From Cordylochernes scorpioides (Eukaryota; Arthropoda; Arachnida; Pseudoscorpiones; Chernetidae), in the NCBI GenBank assembly GCA_030710605.1, contig CP092877.1, positions 76,612,909 to 76,676,908 on the forward strand: a stretch of 64,000 nucleotides of DNA. The letters run 5' to 3'. Below the pieces are notes generated by a model. That model searched no databases, had not been told where the DNA came from, and saw only the letters and a list, made by a program, of their open reading frames with translations. Below are positions 44,955 through 57,714 of this stretch, one piece after another (position 1 is the stretch's first letter; every line of letters begins with the position of its first letter). The translations under genes and the position numbers were made by a program.

Positions 44955-46230
44955 CAAGGTGTGTCCAATAAATAATGAGGCTGGTCAAAAATAAAGAAAA
45001 AAATGAATGAATAAAAATATATTTTTTAATATTTTTCAAAATAGTCCCCTCCCGCATCTATATATAATTTCCATCTCTTCTCCCATGTTTTAAAACATTT
45101 AGAAAAAGCTTTTTTTTACATTTAAAAACAGTTTATTTACATCTAGTCAAGAGTAGGGAGAGAGGTTGCAGTTTAAAATATTTACATGAAAAAGATCAGC
45201 CAGATGTTCTTCCCCACCGCGATAGAGTCCTCCTCCAGGCGATAACGGGGTCCTCGATGGCCTGTCCCAGCCCGACCTGGACGAAGTACCGGTTGATTCT
45301 CGATTTCGCCGGTGCGAGGATGGCCAGTAGAAAAGGCATCTTTCGGGATGTTCTTCAAGACCTTTTTCGAATCCACTATGATGGACTCTCTAGTGTCAAA
45401 TCTCCTTTCTTTTAGAGCCATTTTGAGTTTAGGAAAGAAAAAATAAATCATTTGGAGCTAGGTCTTGGGAAAAGGGAGGTTGTTGAAGTATTTGGATTCC
45501 GTGTTTAGCCGAATAAGTCAGTACAGATGTAACGGTGTGTGGTGGTGCATTATCATGATGGATAATCCAATTTTTGGAACTCCACATTTCACTTCTTTTC
45601 ATAAGAATTGATTCACGTATACGTCTCATAATGTTTAAATAAGACTCCTTATTGATTGTTTGACCTTCCTCTAGATATTCATAATGCACAATTCCCTTTA
45701 TGTCAAAGAACGTGACCAATAAGACTTTGTTTTTTGACTTGCAAATTCGGGATTTCTTCGTTCTTGGTTCACCTTTTCTTTAACACTTCATGGATTGGCG
45801 TTTTGTTTACGGTTCATACCCATAAACCCATGTCTCATCTCCAGTTATTACTTTTTCCTTCTAATTGGGGTTTTCTTCCACCATTTCAAGCATTTTTTGG
45901 CAACTTCAACGCGATTCTCCTTTTGTTGGATTGTGATAATTTTAGGGACAAATTTTGAAGGTGTCTTCTTTAACTACAAGTATTCTTTAATTATCGATCC
46001 AACTAATGATTTTGATATCCCTGTTTCTTCCACAATGTCCCGTAACACCCCTATTCGTGGATTTTCTTTTATCAATTTTGAAATTTGGCTCATTTTTTCA
46101 GGGTTCCTGTGCATAATTGGACGTCCAACACGCTTCTCATCTTTCACCGATTCCATTCCATTTTTAAATTGTGAAAAACTATCTAAATGTGGTGTGCTTA
46201 TTTACATACTGTAGGTTTAAATTTAGAGGT
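44955..46230 (-). mobile_element. Degenerate mariner element (unit 3)
   Basis: Sister of 9344-10620. Catalytic part 45429-45719, helix-turn-helix part 45974-46156, retroposed insert 45113-45327. Frames are broken at further places. Confidence 0.83.
45113..45327 (-). mobile_element. Retroposed fragment inside mariner (unit 3)
   Basis: Sister of 9503-9718. The left duplication has decayed (tagaaaaagctt). Confidence 0.72.
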
Positions 46231-46404
46231 TATATTAAGTTAAAAACACCCTAAATATGAATTTTTTGTTGTCGCGGTCATCTAAATACCACTTTGTTTC
46301 AGAAAAATCTATATTGTCATGATAGAATTGATTTCAAATCGGAAATTTATAATAAATTTTGTGGGGCTAGCGCGGAATGGTAAGAAGTCCCGTACTGACT
46401 GTTA

Positions 46405-47362
46405 GCTTTGGTTGAATTTTCTTAAACTGATGTTGTGGCTCAATTGTTATCACCAACTCAATCACAGAAGAAGAAACAAAATAAATTTTACATACCACAT
46501 AGAAGAAAAAGTAAATCGTACAAAACGTTTTAAAAATTATCTCTTCTCAATTTGTGGGAAATTTTGGGGTCTAAGCGCCCAGAAAAGGCTAGCTTTATAT
46601 AAATCCATTTTCAGACCAATACTTACATATGGATTCGAAATTTGGTTCAAATATTTAAATAAAAAATGTTTACAAAAATTAAATTCAACCCAATATCAAA
46701 TACTAACATGGTGTATACAAGCCTACAAATCCACATCATATAGCTGTGTTCATAGTTTGGCCAACATTCCTCTGATCTCAGACTTTATCGAATCCAGAAT
46801 CATGATATCTGATCTGAGAAACCTATCCACAGATGATCAACAAATTTATGACCCATTTATTCCAGGAATTATAGATACCTTTCTCAAATCAAGAATGAAT
46901 GTTCTGAAAAACGAAGCAAATAAAACTTTCGAGCTTTTTCCCCAAGAAATCCCTAAATACTTTCGTCCAAATTTTTATAATACTCAATTTGTTACAAACC
47001 ACGGAAATTTCAAAGGTTTTTAAAATAGAATAAAGGCAGTGGAGGATTCAAGTTGCTTTTGTGGTATTGAGGAACAAACCTCAAGACATCTACTGATCGA
47101 TTTCCAAGCATTTCAAGATTATAGAATGAAGACTGAACTAGTTGTTTGTGTACTTGACGATTTGATTTCCGATAAAAAAATCATATTTAAAGTTAAATTC
47201 ATTTTGTAAATACATTCTAAACTTTCTACTAAATATGGATCTCTAATGTTTTCATGCGTTGAATAATGTAAATAACTTATGTAAATAAACATTTTTCCTT
47301 GTTTGGCCAAGTATCCCTTGCGGGATATAGCGCGCTTTGGAAATAAAATAATTGGTAACTCA
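46405..47362 (+). pseudogene. LINE 3' fragment (unit 3)
   Basis: Best copy: 46412-47023 open for 203 residues, running from the RT thumb (R-P-I-L-T-Y-G-F-E-I-W) through the linker. A stop follows G-N-F-K-G-F, then the C-F-C-G ... H-L-L-I-D knuckle with its last Cys changed to Phe. Inactive. Confidence 0.8.
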
Positions 47363-47473
47363 CGTTTTTATTGGAGTGTTATAACCCAAAATATATTATT
47401 CATTATTCTAATGCATTTAAAGGTGAAATATGTCGATTTTGGTACACATATATATTAAATAAGAAATATAAAT

Positions 47474-47583
47474 AGTAGCAATGCATTTCTTTATTTGTGC
47501 AAAGTACAAGCTTTCGTATCTTTATAATTCTTCTAAGATCCGAAAGCTTGTACTTTGCACGAATAAAGAAACGCATTGCTACT
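47474..47583. repeat. Short inverted-repeat element (unit 3)
   Basis: Sister of 11851-11960. Confidence 0.75.
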
Positions 47584-47656
47584 GTTTTATATTCTTATTT
47601 TATAGAAATATTTTCTCTTCTAATATATATATGTTAAAAACCAAAAAATAATAAGA

Positions 47657-47850
47657 GGCATATCCTGACCGCTCCAATGAAAAATTTAGATGGTAGAGCA
47701 CCATCTAGTGAAATAAAAATCAACTAAACGTTGATTTGACTTTTTCAATTATATTTGGCTAATTCAATTTCTGGATAAATCAAGAAAAGGCAACTATGTA
47801 CGCGCTTTCTTGATTTGTCAAGATATTGGGTTGACCAAATATCATGGTGG
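47657..47850. repeat. 'cctgaccgctc' family repeat, intergenic (unit 3)
   Basis: Counterpart of 12028-12219. The G run is reduced to tggtgggga. Confidence 0.55.
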
Positions 47851-48489
47851 GGAGGAGAAGTCCGACCACACCTCCCTGCGGTCCCCCCTGGACCCTTGGA
47901 ATATTTGACTAAATTCTGGTTCGTTTCCAAGGTGACTAATATGGCAACGGCACCCATTTTCCAATGAAGAGAAAAGATAGTGGACATTGCTGCTGCTGTT
48001 ATAGAGATGTATGGAGACATCTGAGGCTCTTCAGTGGACACGACAACAACAACCAAATATCATGGAACAAATTAAATCGAATCGACTTTTGTAGATTTGA
48101 AAGGTTAGCTCTCTCTCGACTACTATATATATAATATCTGTATTGGGTTCTGCGCTGCCTGGAGTACAGGAGTTCCATCTATGCTTACTTTCTTCCTGTG
48201 GTGAATCTGTATAAGACCGGTGGTCTTAATAAAGCTGTGTGCATGTATATAATAACTGTATACATTTTCAAATTCTACGAGGTTTGAATTATAATATAGA
48301 AAATAGCCAAAACATGTTTATAGACAAGCAAAGAATTTAACCTTAAAAAATTCACGCGTTTTTTTTATATAAAAATTATTTCGAAACATATAAGCCTCGC
48401 ATATTTAAAATCTATAGATTTGTCTCTCTAATAAATACCTTTCTAGTTATTCAATACGGAAATCAAAGTTAGATGCATCACAAATGTTC
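47851..48489. other. Conserved AATAAA block and start of unit 4
   Basis: Sister of 12240-12653 up to 48261, then the shortened left block of unit 4. No gene. Confidence 0.45.
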
Positions 48490-48690
48490 CTAAATCTGAA
48501 ACCTGATTAAACTATCTTGAAAGGAGGAAGTTTAGAATTAGGTGGTAAACAACACTTTCCTTAACCAGACCTATTACCACAGAAGTCCCCCAAAGTTTGG
48601 TCCTGTTCCCCTAACTTTTTAATCTATTTATATATGATAAATATCTCTCTCCTAAAATTGTGTATTCAAACTTAGGAGTATGATACTGTA
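48490..48690 (+). pseudogene. LINE RT relic (unit 4), decayed
   Basis: Still shows 'ccccaaagtttggtcct' and 'ggagtatgatactgtagt' (the catalytic box mutated). Followed by a (ta)n run to 48731. Confidence 0.5.
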
Positions 48691-48699
48691 GTATTTTTG

Positions 48700-48731
<32 letters not shown>

Positions 48732-48754
48732 CTTCTCTCTGAAAATAAAACAAT

Positions 48755-48872
48755 CCATATTTAAATATTTAGATAATAAAAAGGCATATATTGGATTGAA
48801 TAAAATTTCTATCAATATTGGAAAATAAATATTTCATTCAATCCAATACATGCCTTTTTTATTATCTAAAAA
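48755..48872. repeat. Short foldback element (unit 4)
   Basis: ttagataataaaaaggcata ... atgccttttttattatctaa, a small member of the palindrome family. Confidence 0.8.
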
Positions 48873-49094
48873 TATGCCTCTCTCTAAGATCGTCAACAAT
48901 GATCTTAAAAACTCCAAGAAAATGATTATGAAAATGGGTATTAGTGTCACATCTGGAAGGCCAGAATGAATCCCTAAAATACACAAGCAATTCTATTCAA
49001 AAATAGAAAAATAGTTCAGCATCCCATCGAATAGAATATGTTCAGTCTAAAGTAACTTTGAGCCACAATGCAAAAATGAAGCACCAATAAAAAT

Positions 49095-49335
49095 AACAAT
49101 TTTTAAAAATAGAGTAATCCATAAATATATCTTTAATTAAAAAGGCATATATATTGGATCGAAAAATAATGATATATTTACCGATATTTCAGTTGGATCA
49201 ACGCGAACCCTCTTTTTCAAGGTATTACTTGTAGTAATATCTTGAAAAAGGTTGGCGTTCAGCCAACTGATATATTATTAAATAAATATTTTTTTTTATT
49301 CAATATATATGCCTTTTCAATTAAAAAAGAGAACA
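49095..49335. repeat. Foldback element (unit 4)
   Basis: Arms: 'ttaattaaaaaggcatatat', 'gatatttcagttggatcaac', 'tcaaggtattac' pair with 'gtaatatcttga', 'gttcagccaactgatatat', 'atatgccttttcaatta'. It preserves both arms that are reduced to relics in units 1-3. Confidence 0.75.
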
Positions 49336-50221
49336 ATCTATCAAGTTATCAGCCTTTATTTGTAGAATAAATCTAATAAAACACTAAAGAGAATCTAAAG
49401 AAAAAAACGATTTCAATTTGTTAAAGTCTATATTTGTATATTCGCTAAAATTGACACATTGAAATATAGCGTGCAAATAATATTCAGAAAATGAAACCAT
49501 TAATACACGGCTAAATATAATCAACTTCCTACTGTAATTAACTCTTTTCCAAGCAGATAAGGACGGTAGAAGGCTGTTAAATTTGAAAAGAGAAATTCGT
49601 GTTTTATTTAGGTTCATTTCTTATACATATGCTTCTCTCCCATCTAGATCGCAGAATTGCAATCTAACTTACAACATCTATTGACGTATGTGTAATCGAC
49701 TCTTAAAAGACAGGTCAACCAAGAACCACCATTTGTTCAAATTTTCTAAATTAGAGAGGAGGCAAAAGTTGTATACAAGGAAACTTTATAGGAATAGCAA
49801 AAAAGATTTTCTTAAGATCTTAGAGAAATTGAAATTCAAAGAAACTACGAACTACATTTCTAGAATGAAAGAGCCAAAATCAACACCTAGGAATATTTTC
49901 AAATTAGAAATCACATATAAGTTTCATATATTAATAAAATATAGCTCTGAAATCTAGTTAACAAACAAATTTTATTTTCCAGTTGTATCACAGAGGTGCA
50001 ATCTAACTTAAAACATTTTTTGAAATTTGAAATCAAAGTCTCGCGAGAAAGAACAGAGAGAGAAGAGAGCCGTGTTCCTCTTTTTTTTTTCTAAATTTCT
50101 GAATAAAGAAAGAGGATTGAATTGAATTCAAGGAAACTTCATAAGAATAGCAGAAAAATATTTCGCAAAGATCCTACGAGAATTGAACATTTAAAGAAAC
50201 TATGAAATACGTTTCTAGAAT
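49336..50221. other. Unit 4 spacer, no gene seen
   Basis: Matches 2761-3780. It reads through the LINE site near 49646 and keeps the sequence replaced at 3307-3463. Confidence 0.5.
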
Positions 50222-50301
50222 GACTGAGCCAAAAACAATAAAATACTGAGCCAAAAACAAAACAATACTGAGCCAAAAACAATACAATACTGAGCCAAAA
50301 A
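50222..50301. repeat. 22-bp minisatellite, four units (unit 4)
   Basis: Shortest array of the family at 3786-4239. Confidence 0.9.
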
Positions 50302-51068
50302 ATAAGAAATTATTGCTTTTATTAGTAATCACATTTGAATATTTCGATATTAACAAAAAAAAGCTTTGAAATCTAGTTAACAAACAAACTTTATCTGTCA
50401 GCTGTATCACAGAGGTGCAATCTAACTTACAATATCTATTGACATTTGAAATCAAGTTCTCTCTGGAGAAATATTTTATAAAGATATTAAAGAAATTAAA
50501 CAATCAAAGAACTACGATTCTGGAATGGCGGAGCCAAAGCCAAAATCCAGGGAATTATTCATTTTCAATTAACCAATCATTAAACGATTCCATCTTTAGA
50601 AAGAATAGCTAAAAAAAAACAGTTAACCAACAATTTAACTTTGTTTCATAGTTCTGCCAAACATTGGTTGTTATACATTAGCTTCCTCTCAACCATCATT
50701 TTTCTCTCTGTTATTACAGTTTATCTAATGGAGAAAAACATATTATTCACTTGCACAGCCTTTATTTCCCGAAATAAGCACACAATTATCGAATTTTTCT
50801 TCACAATCAAGATATTCATAAAGATTTGAGAAGTACAAATATAGAGATATTACCAGAATAAATTTAATGATGCTGTGGTATGATTGAGTTACAGCTTCTG
50901 GAGGAAAGATCTCCTCAGAAAGTTTAATATGTGTTTTCAATTCCAAATTCAATTTATTATACATGGTAGTCCATATGTCCTGAAAACCTTTTTTTTTCAA
51001 TTAAAAATTAAAATGCAAACTAGAATAAAAAAATAACTTTTTTTAGATAATATATTAAAGCTTTAATA

Positions 51069-52379
51069 CTTAGTCTAGCCATAAATATTGTTACAAAACC
51101 AAATCAGTGATAAAAAATTAATTTGACCGCGTTAAGTAGTCAAAATACAGTTGTTATTTGAATATCTCGTGCACACGTGCTCAGAATAAAAATCGAAATA
51201 TATTTGTTTTTTGAAAATGGGTTTGGGTATTAAAGAAAACCCTATAGTTGTAATAGCCTTACACAAGGTAGGCCAAAATCTTTCACCCTTTTTAAACTTT
51301 TACAAAATTTGAATATTACGCGTCAATTTGTTTATCGAATCATTGAAAGGTACAACAAGGCTTGCACTATTGATGACCTTGAAAGATCTGATCGACCTCG
51401 CATGCAACGAACGCAAGCAGCTATAAAAGCCAGTCGCGAAAGAATTCGTCGAAATCCACACTGCAAACAAAAGATCTTAGCAAAACAGATAAATTTAGCT
51501 CCAAGATAGTTTCAAGGATAATCAACGAAGACCTTGGACTGAGAGCTTTCAAACGACGCACAGGTGATTTGATAACCCCTGCTCTTAAAGATATTAGAAG
51601 GGTTATATCAAAAATGTTGTTGGCGCAGCATGATGGTCGGTGGCATGAGAGAATCCTTTTCACAGACGAGAAATATTTCATTGTCGAGGAAAATATTAAT
51701 CGTCAGAATGATAGGATATATGCTCGTAGCTCTCTAGAAGCTTCTTTGAAAGTCAGAAGACTTGAAAAAGTCACCATCCTTCTTCTGTCATTGTTTGGTG
51801 AGGAGTTAGCTACCAAGGTGTAACAGATCTCCACTTCTGTGCCAAAGGGGTAAAAAATACAGCTAAAAACTATAAATAAGACATTTTGTAACAAATAGTA
51901 AAGCCTCTGAATACAAAAATGTTTAATGGAGAACATTGGATATTTCAACAAGATTCAGCTCCTGCTCACAAAGCTAAGTCAACTCAACAATGGTAGGAGA
52001 CGAATGTTCCGGAGTTCATAAAGGCCAATGAATGGCCCTCTGGAAGCCCTGATTTAAACCCCCTTGATTACAGTTTGTAGGCATATTTAGAGGAGAAGGT
52101 GTGCTATAAAAGATATCATAATTTGGATAAATTGAAATCAGCATTGGTGAGAGCAATGAAAGAAATACCCTTAGAAAAGGTGCGTGCCACCATAGATCAG
52201 TGTGGCCCGAACGTTTGAGATCCTGTGTCCAAAATAAGGGAGAACATTTCGAATGCTTGTATATATTTATAATCTATGTCCTATTGGCTAATAGAATATG
52301 CATTTATATTCCATTAGTTTTTGTTCTTAATCATTTAATTTATAAAATTGTTTGTAACAGAATTTATGGCTAGCCTGTG
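51069..52379 (+). mobile_element. maT-like (DD37D) transposon inserted in the MITE
   Basis: Terminal repeats tagtctagccataaat / acaggctagccataaat (reverse complement of the right end), with TA at 51067-51068 and 52380-52381. Unit 3 reads 'ctttaatatattacc', the empty site. 1311 bp. Confidence 0.9.
51309..52218 (+). pseudogene. maT-like transposase, degraded
   Basis: Segments in shifting frames. A helix-turn-helix region (F-V-Y-R-I-I-E-R-Y; R-R-N-P-H-C-K-Q-K) is followed by I-L-F-T-D-E-K-Y-F (first aspartate), I-F-Q-Q-D-S-A-P-A-H-K and S-G-S-P-D-L-N-P-L-D-Y. Second and third aspartates are 37 residues apart, as in the maT group. Several stops and frameshifts; inactive. Confidence 0.85.
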
Positions 52380-53374
52380 TATATTACCTAAAATAAAATA
52401 GTTATAGTTTTTTATTCTAGTTTACCTTTTAATTTTTAATAAAAAAATAAAAGGGTTCGGGACATATGGACTACCTTGTATATAGCTTCAATCCGGTACT
52501 AGGTAACAAGCAATAAATATTATTTAGCTATAATTGAGTTATAGACTGAGCGCCACGATTAGAGGTCCAAAGGTTTTAAACGCGTGAATAATTGGCTTTT
52601 ATTTATTTTTAGAGAAAAATATTTGGCCAAGTATTCTGGAATAATTTAAAAATCAACGAATATTTGACTTTCATTCCAACGGATTGTGTAAGACACTATC
52701 AAATTTCAGTTATATGATAATGAAAAATTTGATTAAATTCTGCAAAAAAAATTACCTAAGTAAAATTAGCCGAAACATTATTTGGAAAAAGGGAAATTTT
52801 TAAACCTCACCTAAATTTTAAATCTTTTCTATAGTTTTTCCTCTATATTCATTGTAAAGCATTTGTAGAAATTTTTAAAATGTATTTTTAGGAAAATATT
52901 ATATCACACACATCTCTATAAAAAACACTAAATGGGTATAGGAAAAAAAAACATTTTTAAAAACAAGAGTTAATATTTTTGAAGTTTTTTTTAACCTAGT
53001 CACGCGATAGTTCAAAAAATATATAATAAATATACACATATCTTTATATTACAAAAAAAGTATAGATTATTCTTCCTCGTTCTCTAGGAAAATATCTCTA
53101 TATTTTAAAATATCTCAAAAATTGATGTGAAATTATGATTTTTTGAATACACATATTAAAATATAATCTTGAAAGGGAAATATAATGTCAGGATGAGGCG
53201 AGGTGGTTGTACATAACACAAACTTACATACCAGACTACAGCAAATATGCAAATATTCCGCTACATAATGAGAAAACGAAGCTCCTAATACACAACACAC
53301 CTATCTTCTCAATTATAAACAAATAATATATATAATATGTTTTAAAGATTTCTGAAGTATAAATATATATAGAT

Positions 53375-53469
53375 AATATTGATGCAGACGACGAAACAAA
53401 TAGGTCAGCTCCACCTTCTTTCTCAGCCCTATATATATACCGCGCCAAACGATCTCCAGCACTTCCACC
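53375..53469 (+). promoter_or_regulatory. Core promoter of histidine-rich gene copy 4
   Basis: TATA box at 53430-53439, 40 bases before the ATG. Confidence 0.75.
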
Positions 53470-56334
53470 ATGGGTCCCTTACTGGTAGGTGCCTTTGTCA
53501 ACAACCTCTCACTTTCTATCGCTTGGTTTTTACTACCTGGTTTTTTTGCTCTCTCTCTCTAATTTGATCAGCTACCTTCAGATATATTTTTCGATTCAGA
53601 AACAATTTTCAATAATATTTTATATTTTGGTGTTCTCTCTGTTACATAATATTTTCTAATATATTTTTTATTTATATATATAAATATATTTACCTTTCAA
53701 TCTTTTCAAACATTTCTTTTATTTTTCAAATTTCAATGTATTTTATTAAACTACACCCCACCTTCTTTCGTTTGATTCTTATTTAGTCTTCCTTTGTTTT
53801 GAATTTTATTGAAATTTAATAAATATATATATATATATATATATTATATAATATATAAATATTTTGGAGAAAGGTTTATATTAAAAATTGCATATCCTTT
53901 CTCAAACACCTATTTATAGTAGTTGATATATAGAATTTCACACTTCATAAGCGCTTTGTTTCTATTTACTAACATATAATATATATTTATTGGAAATATC
54001 TAATGGCACGATACATTATATATGTTTTTGAAAAGATATTTCCTGACCGCTCACAATAGCATTTTAGATAATAGAGCGCCATCTAATGTAACTAATAATA
54101 AATAAACATTGATGTAGATTCACTCCATATTTATAGGCCAACCCATTTTCATGATTAATCAAGAAATTCCAACTACCTATGCCTTTGGTGCTGATGGCCC
54201 ACGGACTTTTTCTCATATTTTTTTCAAATATTTTATTGATTACTAGCTTATTTACGAATATAAATTTATGTTTATTAAATTTTGATAGCTCACAATATTT
54301 CGAAAAGTCTGAACGTACATCTTCTAGAATCATTTCTCTAGAACCTTTTAAACTATAAGTATCTATATATATAATTGCCTTATTCTGTCTGAAGCTCACA
54401 GATAGAATGCGCGCCCATTGGCTGCCGGCGAACACGTGTCCTCCCTGCCCCCCTCTAGACAACCCTGTTATCAGCTGTGTGATACATACACCTGTCTATA
54501 GCGGCCATTCTAGACAACCCTGTTATCAGCAGTGTGTTACATCCACCTGTCTATACAGACCACCCTGTCTATAGCGGACACTTTAGGCAACCCTGTTATC
54601 AGCAGTGTGATACATACACCTGTCTATACAGACCACCCTGTATATAGCTGCCATTCTAGATAACCCTGTTATCAGCTGTGTGATACATACACCTGTCTAT
54701 AGCGGCCACTCTAGACAACCCTGTTATCAGCTGTGTGATACATCCACCTGTCTATACAGACCACCCTGTCTATAGCGGTCACCTTAGGCAACCCTGTTAT
54801 CATCAGTGTGTTACATTCACCTGTCTATACAGACCACCCTGTCTATAGCGGTCACTTTAGGCAACCCTGTTATCAGCAGTGTGATACATACACCTGTCTA
54901 TACAGACCATCCTGTCTATAGCGGCCACCCTAGACAACCCTGTTATCGGCTGTGTGATACATACACCTGTCTATACAGACCACCCTGTCTATAGCGACCA
55001 CCCAAGACAACGTTTTTAAAATATATTCGCACTCGGGTAAACCCCGGGCGTTGCCCGGGCCATTCGTCTAGTAGGTATATAATGGTGCTCGAAGAAAAAA
55101 AGGGTATTTAAGCCTTATCGTTTTATTTTGATAGAGATATATTGATAATTATTTGTGTATTGAAAATAATTCTATTATCAATGATAAATTTCATATGGGC
55201 TGATATATATTTCGTATTTAATATTGTATATTGTAAAATAATATTATATTGTGAATAACAAATATATGAATTTCTTGTATATATGTTTATATGGCGAGAG
55301 AAATACATCATGTGTGGGTCTTTACTATCTGTATATCTGTAATTCTATCTGCTAGCCACTCACCCAATAATTAAAACAAAATATTCACCTATTAAATTAT
55401 TCTTTATATTTCTGCCTATATATGAATTGATATTCGAAATTGGAAATTAGAAAGGCAAGAGTTATCGAGAATTATTTTTCAAATTTTTAGCAGTTACCAA
55501 GAAGTATTACCTGTATAATCTTGCTTTCTTTATTGTGTTTCTTTGTACCAACCTTTTTTGTTGCAGTTGTTGCTCGGACTAGCCGGCTTGGCATGGGGCA
55601 AGCCCATCACCGCCGCCCCAATGGAATCCATCAAGAAAGTCCCTCTGTCGATCCAGGAAGATTGGCTTTCAGAATGGGACAAGTACCTGAATAGCAATCC
55701 TGAACTGCTCAAGCGCTATGGAAGTCAAAGTCTACCGTCCTATCAGCACTACATGAAAGCTTTTAACGAGGCTGAATCTAAGTACGGGCACCATGATGAT
55801 GGGCATCACAAACATGGACATGGTTATGGGCATATGTATGGTGGACACGAACATGGTCACAAGTATGATCATCACGAACATAAGTATGAGCACCATGAAC
55901 ATAAATATGGACATCATGACCATGGCCATAAGCATGGACATGATCACAAACATGGGCATCATCACGGACATAAACATGGTCATGACCATGATCACAAGCA
56001 TGATCACCACCAAGACCATAAGCATGGGCATGACCACGGACACAAACATGACCACCACCATGGTCACAAACACGGACATGATCATCATCACGATAACAAA
56101 CACGTTCATCATCATGAGCATCACCACGATCACCACCATCACCACAAACACCACCACGACCATGGACACAAGCACGGACATAAGCATGGACATGACCACC
56201 ATCATGACCACAAGCACGGACATGACCACAGCCACAAACATGGTCATCATCACGGACATCATCATGGACACCATCACGGACATCACCACGGTCATCACCA
56301 TGGTCATCATAAGCACCATGGACATCATTACTAA
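53470..56334 (+). CDS. Secreted histidine-rich protein, copy 4 (two exons)
   Basis: Exon 1 53470-53484; exon 2 55567-56334 after ttttttgttgcag. 260 residues, signal peptide M-G-P-L-L-L-L-L-G-L-A-G-L-A-W-G, mature K-P-I-T-A-A-P-M-E-S. Near-identical to copy 3, with S-Y-Q-H-Y-M-K replacing M-E. The intron (2082 bp) contains a Helitron carrying a minisatellite. Splice signals match the other copies. Confidence 0.86.
54030..54215. repeat. 'cctgaccgctc' family repeat, intron 4
   Basis: Counterpart of 6488-6680. Confidence 0.5.
54362..55071 (+). mobile_element. Helitron F with internal minisatellite (intron 4)
   Basis: Starts TCTATATATATAATTGCC and ends with hairpin cccgggcgttgcccggg followed by cattcgtCTAG. 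Intron 3 has the empty site 'ataagtataggtata', so insertion was between A and T without duplication. No coding capacity. Confidence 0.92.
54452..55012 (+). repeat. Minisatellite in Helitron F, about 8 units
   Basis: Units of about 54 or 76 bases built from 'agacaaccctgttatcagc', 'tgtgatacatacacctgtct' and an optional 'acagaccaccctgtctat'. Two interleaved unit lengths suggest loss of the optional segment in some copies. GC content is well above the surroundings. Confidence 0.92.
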
Positions 56335-56488
56335 TAATTTCCAGCCCTTTGACGAACGTGCTGTTCTATTAATTCCAGAATACCAATTTGCTGAAGATGC
56401 TATCAAGATTTCTTATTCAAAAATGATTCTGTAAAGCTTTAAACTTGAATGGCACGTGAAATATATTGAGCTGGCCTCTTTTATTGTG

Positions 56489-56494
56489 AATAAA
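56489..56494 (+). promoter_or_regulatory. Polyadenylation signal, copy 4
   Basis: AATAAA 155 bases after the stop; nearby bases are slightly diverged from the other copies. Confidence 0.7.
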
Positions 56495-57714
56495 TTTTAT
56501 CCTTTTATAAAATCTTTGTCTTTTGAATCTTTATTCACATATATTTACACCACATCCTCTCGCAATTTGAATTAACCTGAAAGCGCTTTTCTTTAATTAT
56601 CCAATACATGCATATAAGAGCAAGAATGAAAAAAATAAACACATAGACCTAGTGTTGAAATATAAAATAAATATGTTTTATTTTCGCATAATATATAAAA
56701 ATACTCTTGGCAAATATATTGAAAATTATTAAATCAACTTTGCAATTCATGAATTATTCTTTGAAATATTTTAGGAATATTTTACATTTTAATACAAGTT
56801 TATATACTTATAAATTATAATCTTTTTCAATTTCCCTTTGTTAAATAATTGAATAACTACTTTATTTCATTCTTTTATTTGAATATTTAGAGAAAAAGGT
56901 CTTCTACACACTCTTATAAATTAAGAGACATAATATGAATTATAGTAAATATTAACATAACTTCAAAATAAGGCAAAATTTTATTTACAATTGAATATGG
57001 TATGTTTTTCCTCTCAATAAAAGTAGGTTTTTGGTTCTTATAGTAGTTGTCAATCTCTCTAAACAATCAGAAGATTAATTTTCTTTACAAAATATGAAGG
57101 GAACAATGAATTAAACCGCTACTATATTTTATATATATACTATGAAATCAAAATTGAATTTATAAGAGTTATTATTATCTTTTGAGCTGAATTATATTTA
57201 GCATTTGAATCGCCAAAGACCTAGCTGAATAATCATTGAACCAAATATAGAGAATATTGTTCACATCTAGTTGAGAAAGAGAGTAAAAAGCCCATCAGAA
57301 AGAAGCTCATTAAAATATGTTAGAAATAGAATGTTTTAGGAAACAGAGACTTGAAGAATATTAGAGAAATAGAAAATTAGAATCCAAATAAATGAATGGT
57401 TTATTACATATTCCATAATATAGTATATATACATCACAGCCTCTACCTATGAGGAAGGTATAATAACATAGACTGAACATGACAATTTAGTTCGAAACAT
57501 ATTAATAATGATATTGTACTTGAAATGGATAAAAGGAAAGTGTAAGAAATTGATAGAAGAAGGTGGTCTAACCAAATCAGACAATCCTACAAACAAGAAT
57601 TAAGAAAAATGGTCCGATGCCGAATGGTATTTGAAAGCAATTCATCAGAAAATTCACAAACTTCCAGTATATAAATATATGTGGTAAAATATATATATAT
57701 AAGCTTTTGATGGC
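56495..57714. other. Downstream region of unit 4, no gene seen
   Basis: Matches the other downstream blocks to about 57262 with more divergence. The mariner element is absent: 'atagagaatattgtt' continues into 'cacatctagttgaga', faintly like the tail of the retroposed insert. Nothing recognised after that. Confidence 0.5.

Larger units (their letters stand above)
50962..52478. mobile_element. MITE (unit 4), split by a maT-like element
   Basis: The two halves (50962-51066 and 52382-52478) rejoin to the 205-bp MITE of units 2 and 3. Confidence 0.88.
50302..53374. other. Upstream block of copy 4
   Basis: Counterpart of 4240-5554 with the nested MITE/maT insertion described separately. No other gene. 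Confidence 0.5.

Noticed and set aside
54806..54994. Repetitive ORF in the intron of copy 4
   Set aside because: Product of the Helitron F minisatellite.
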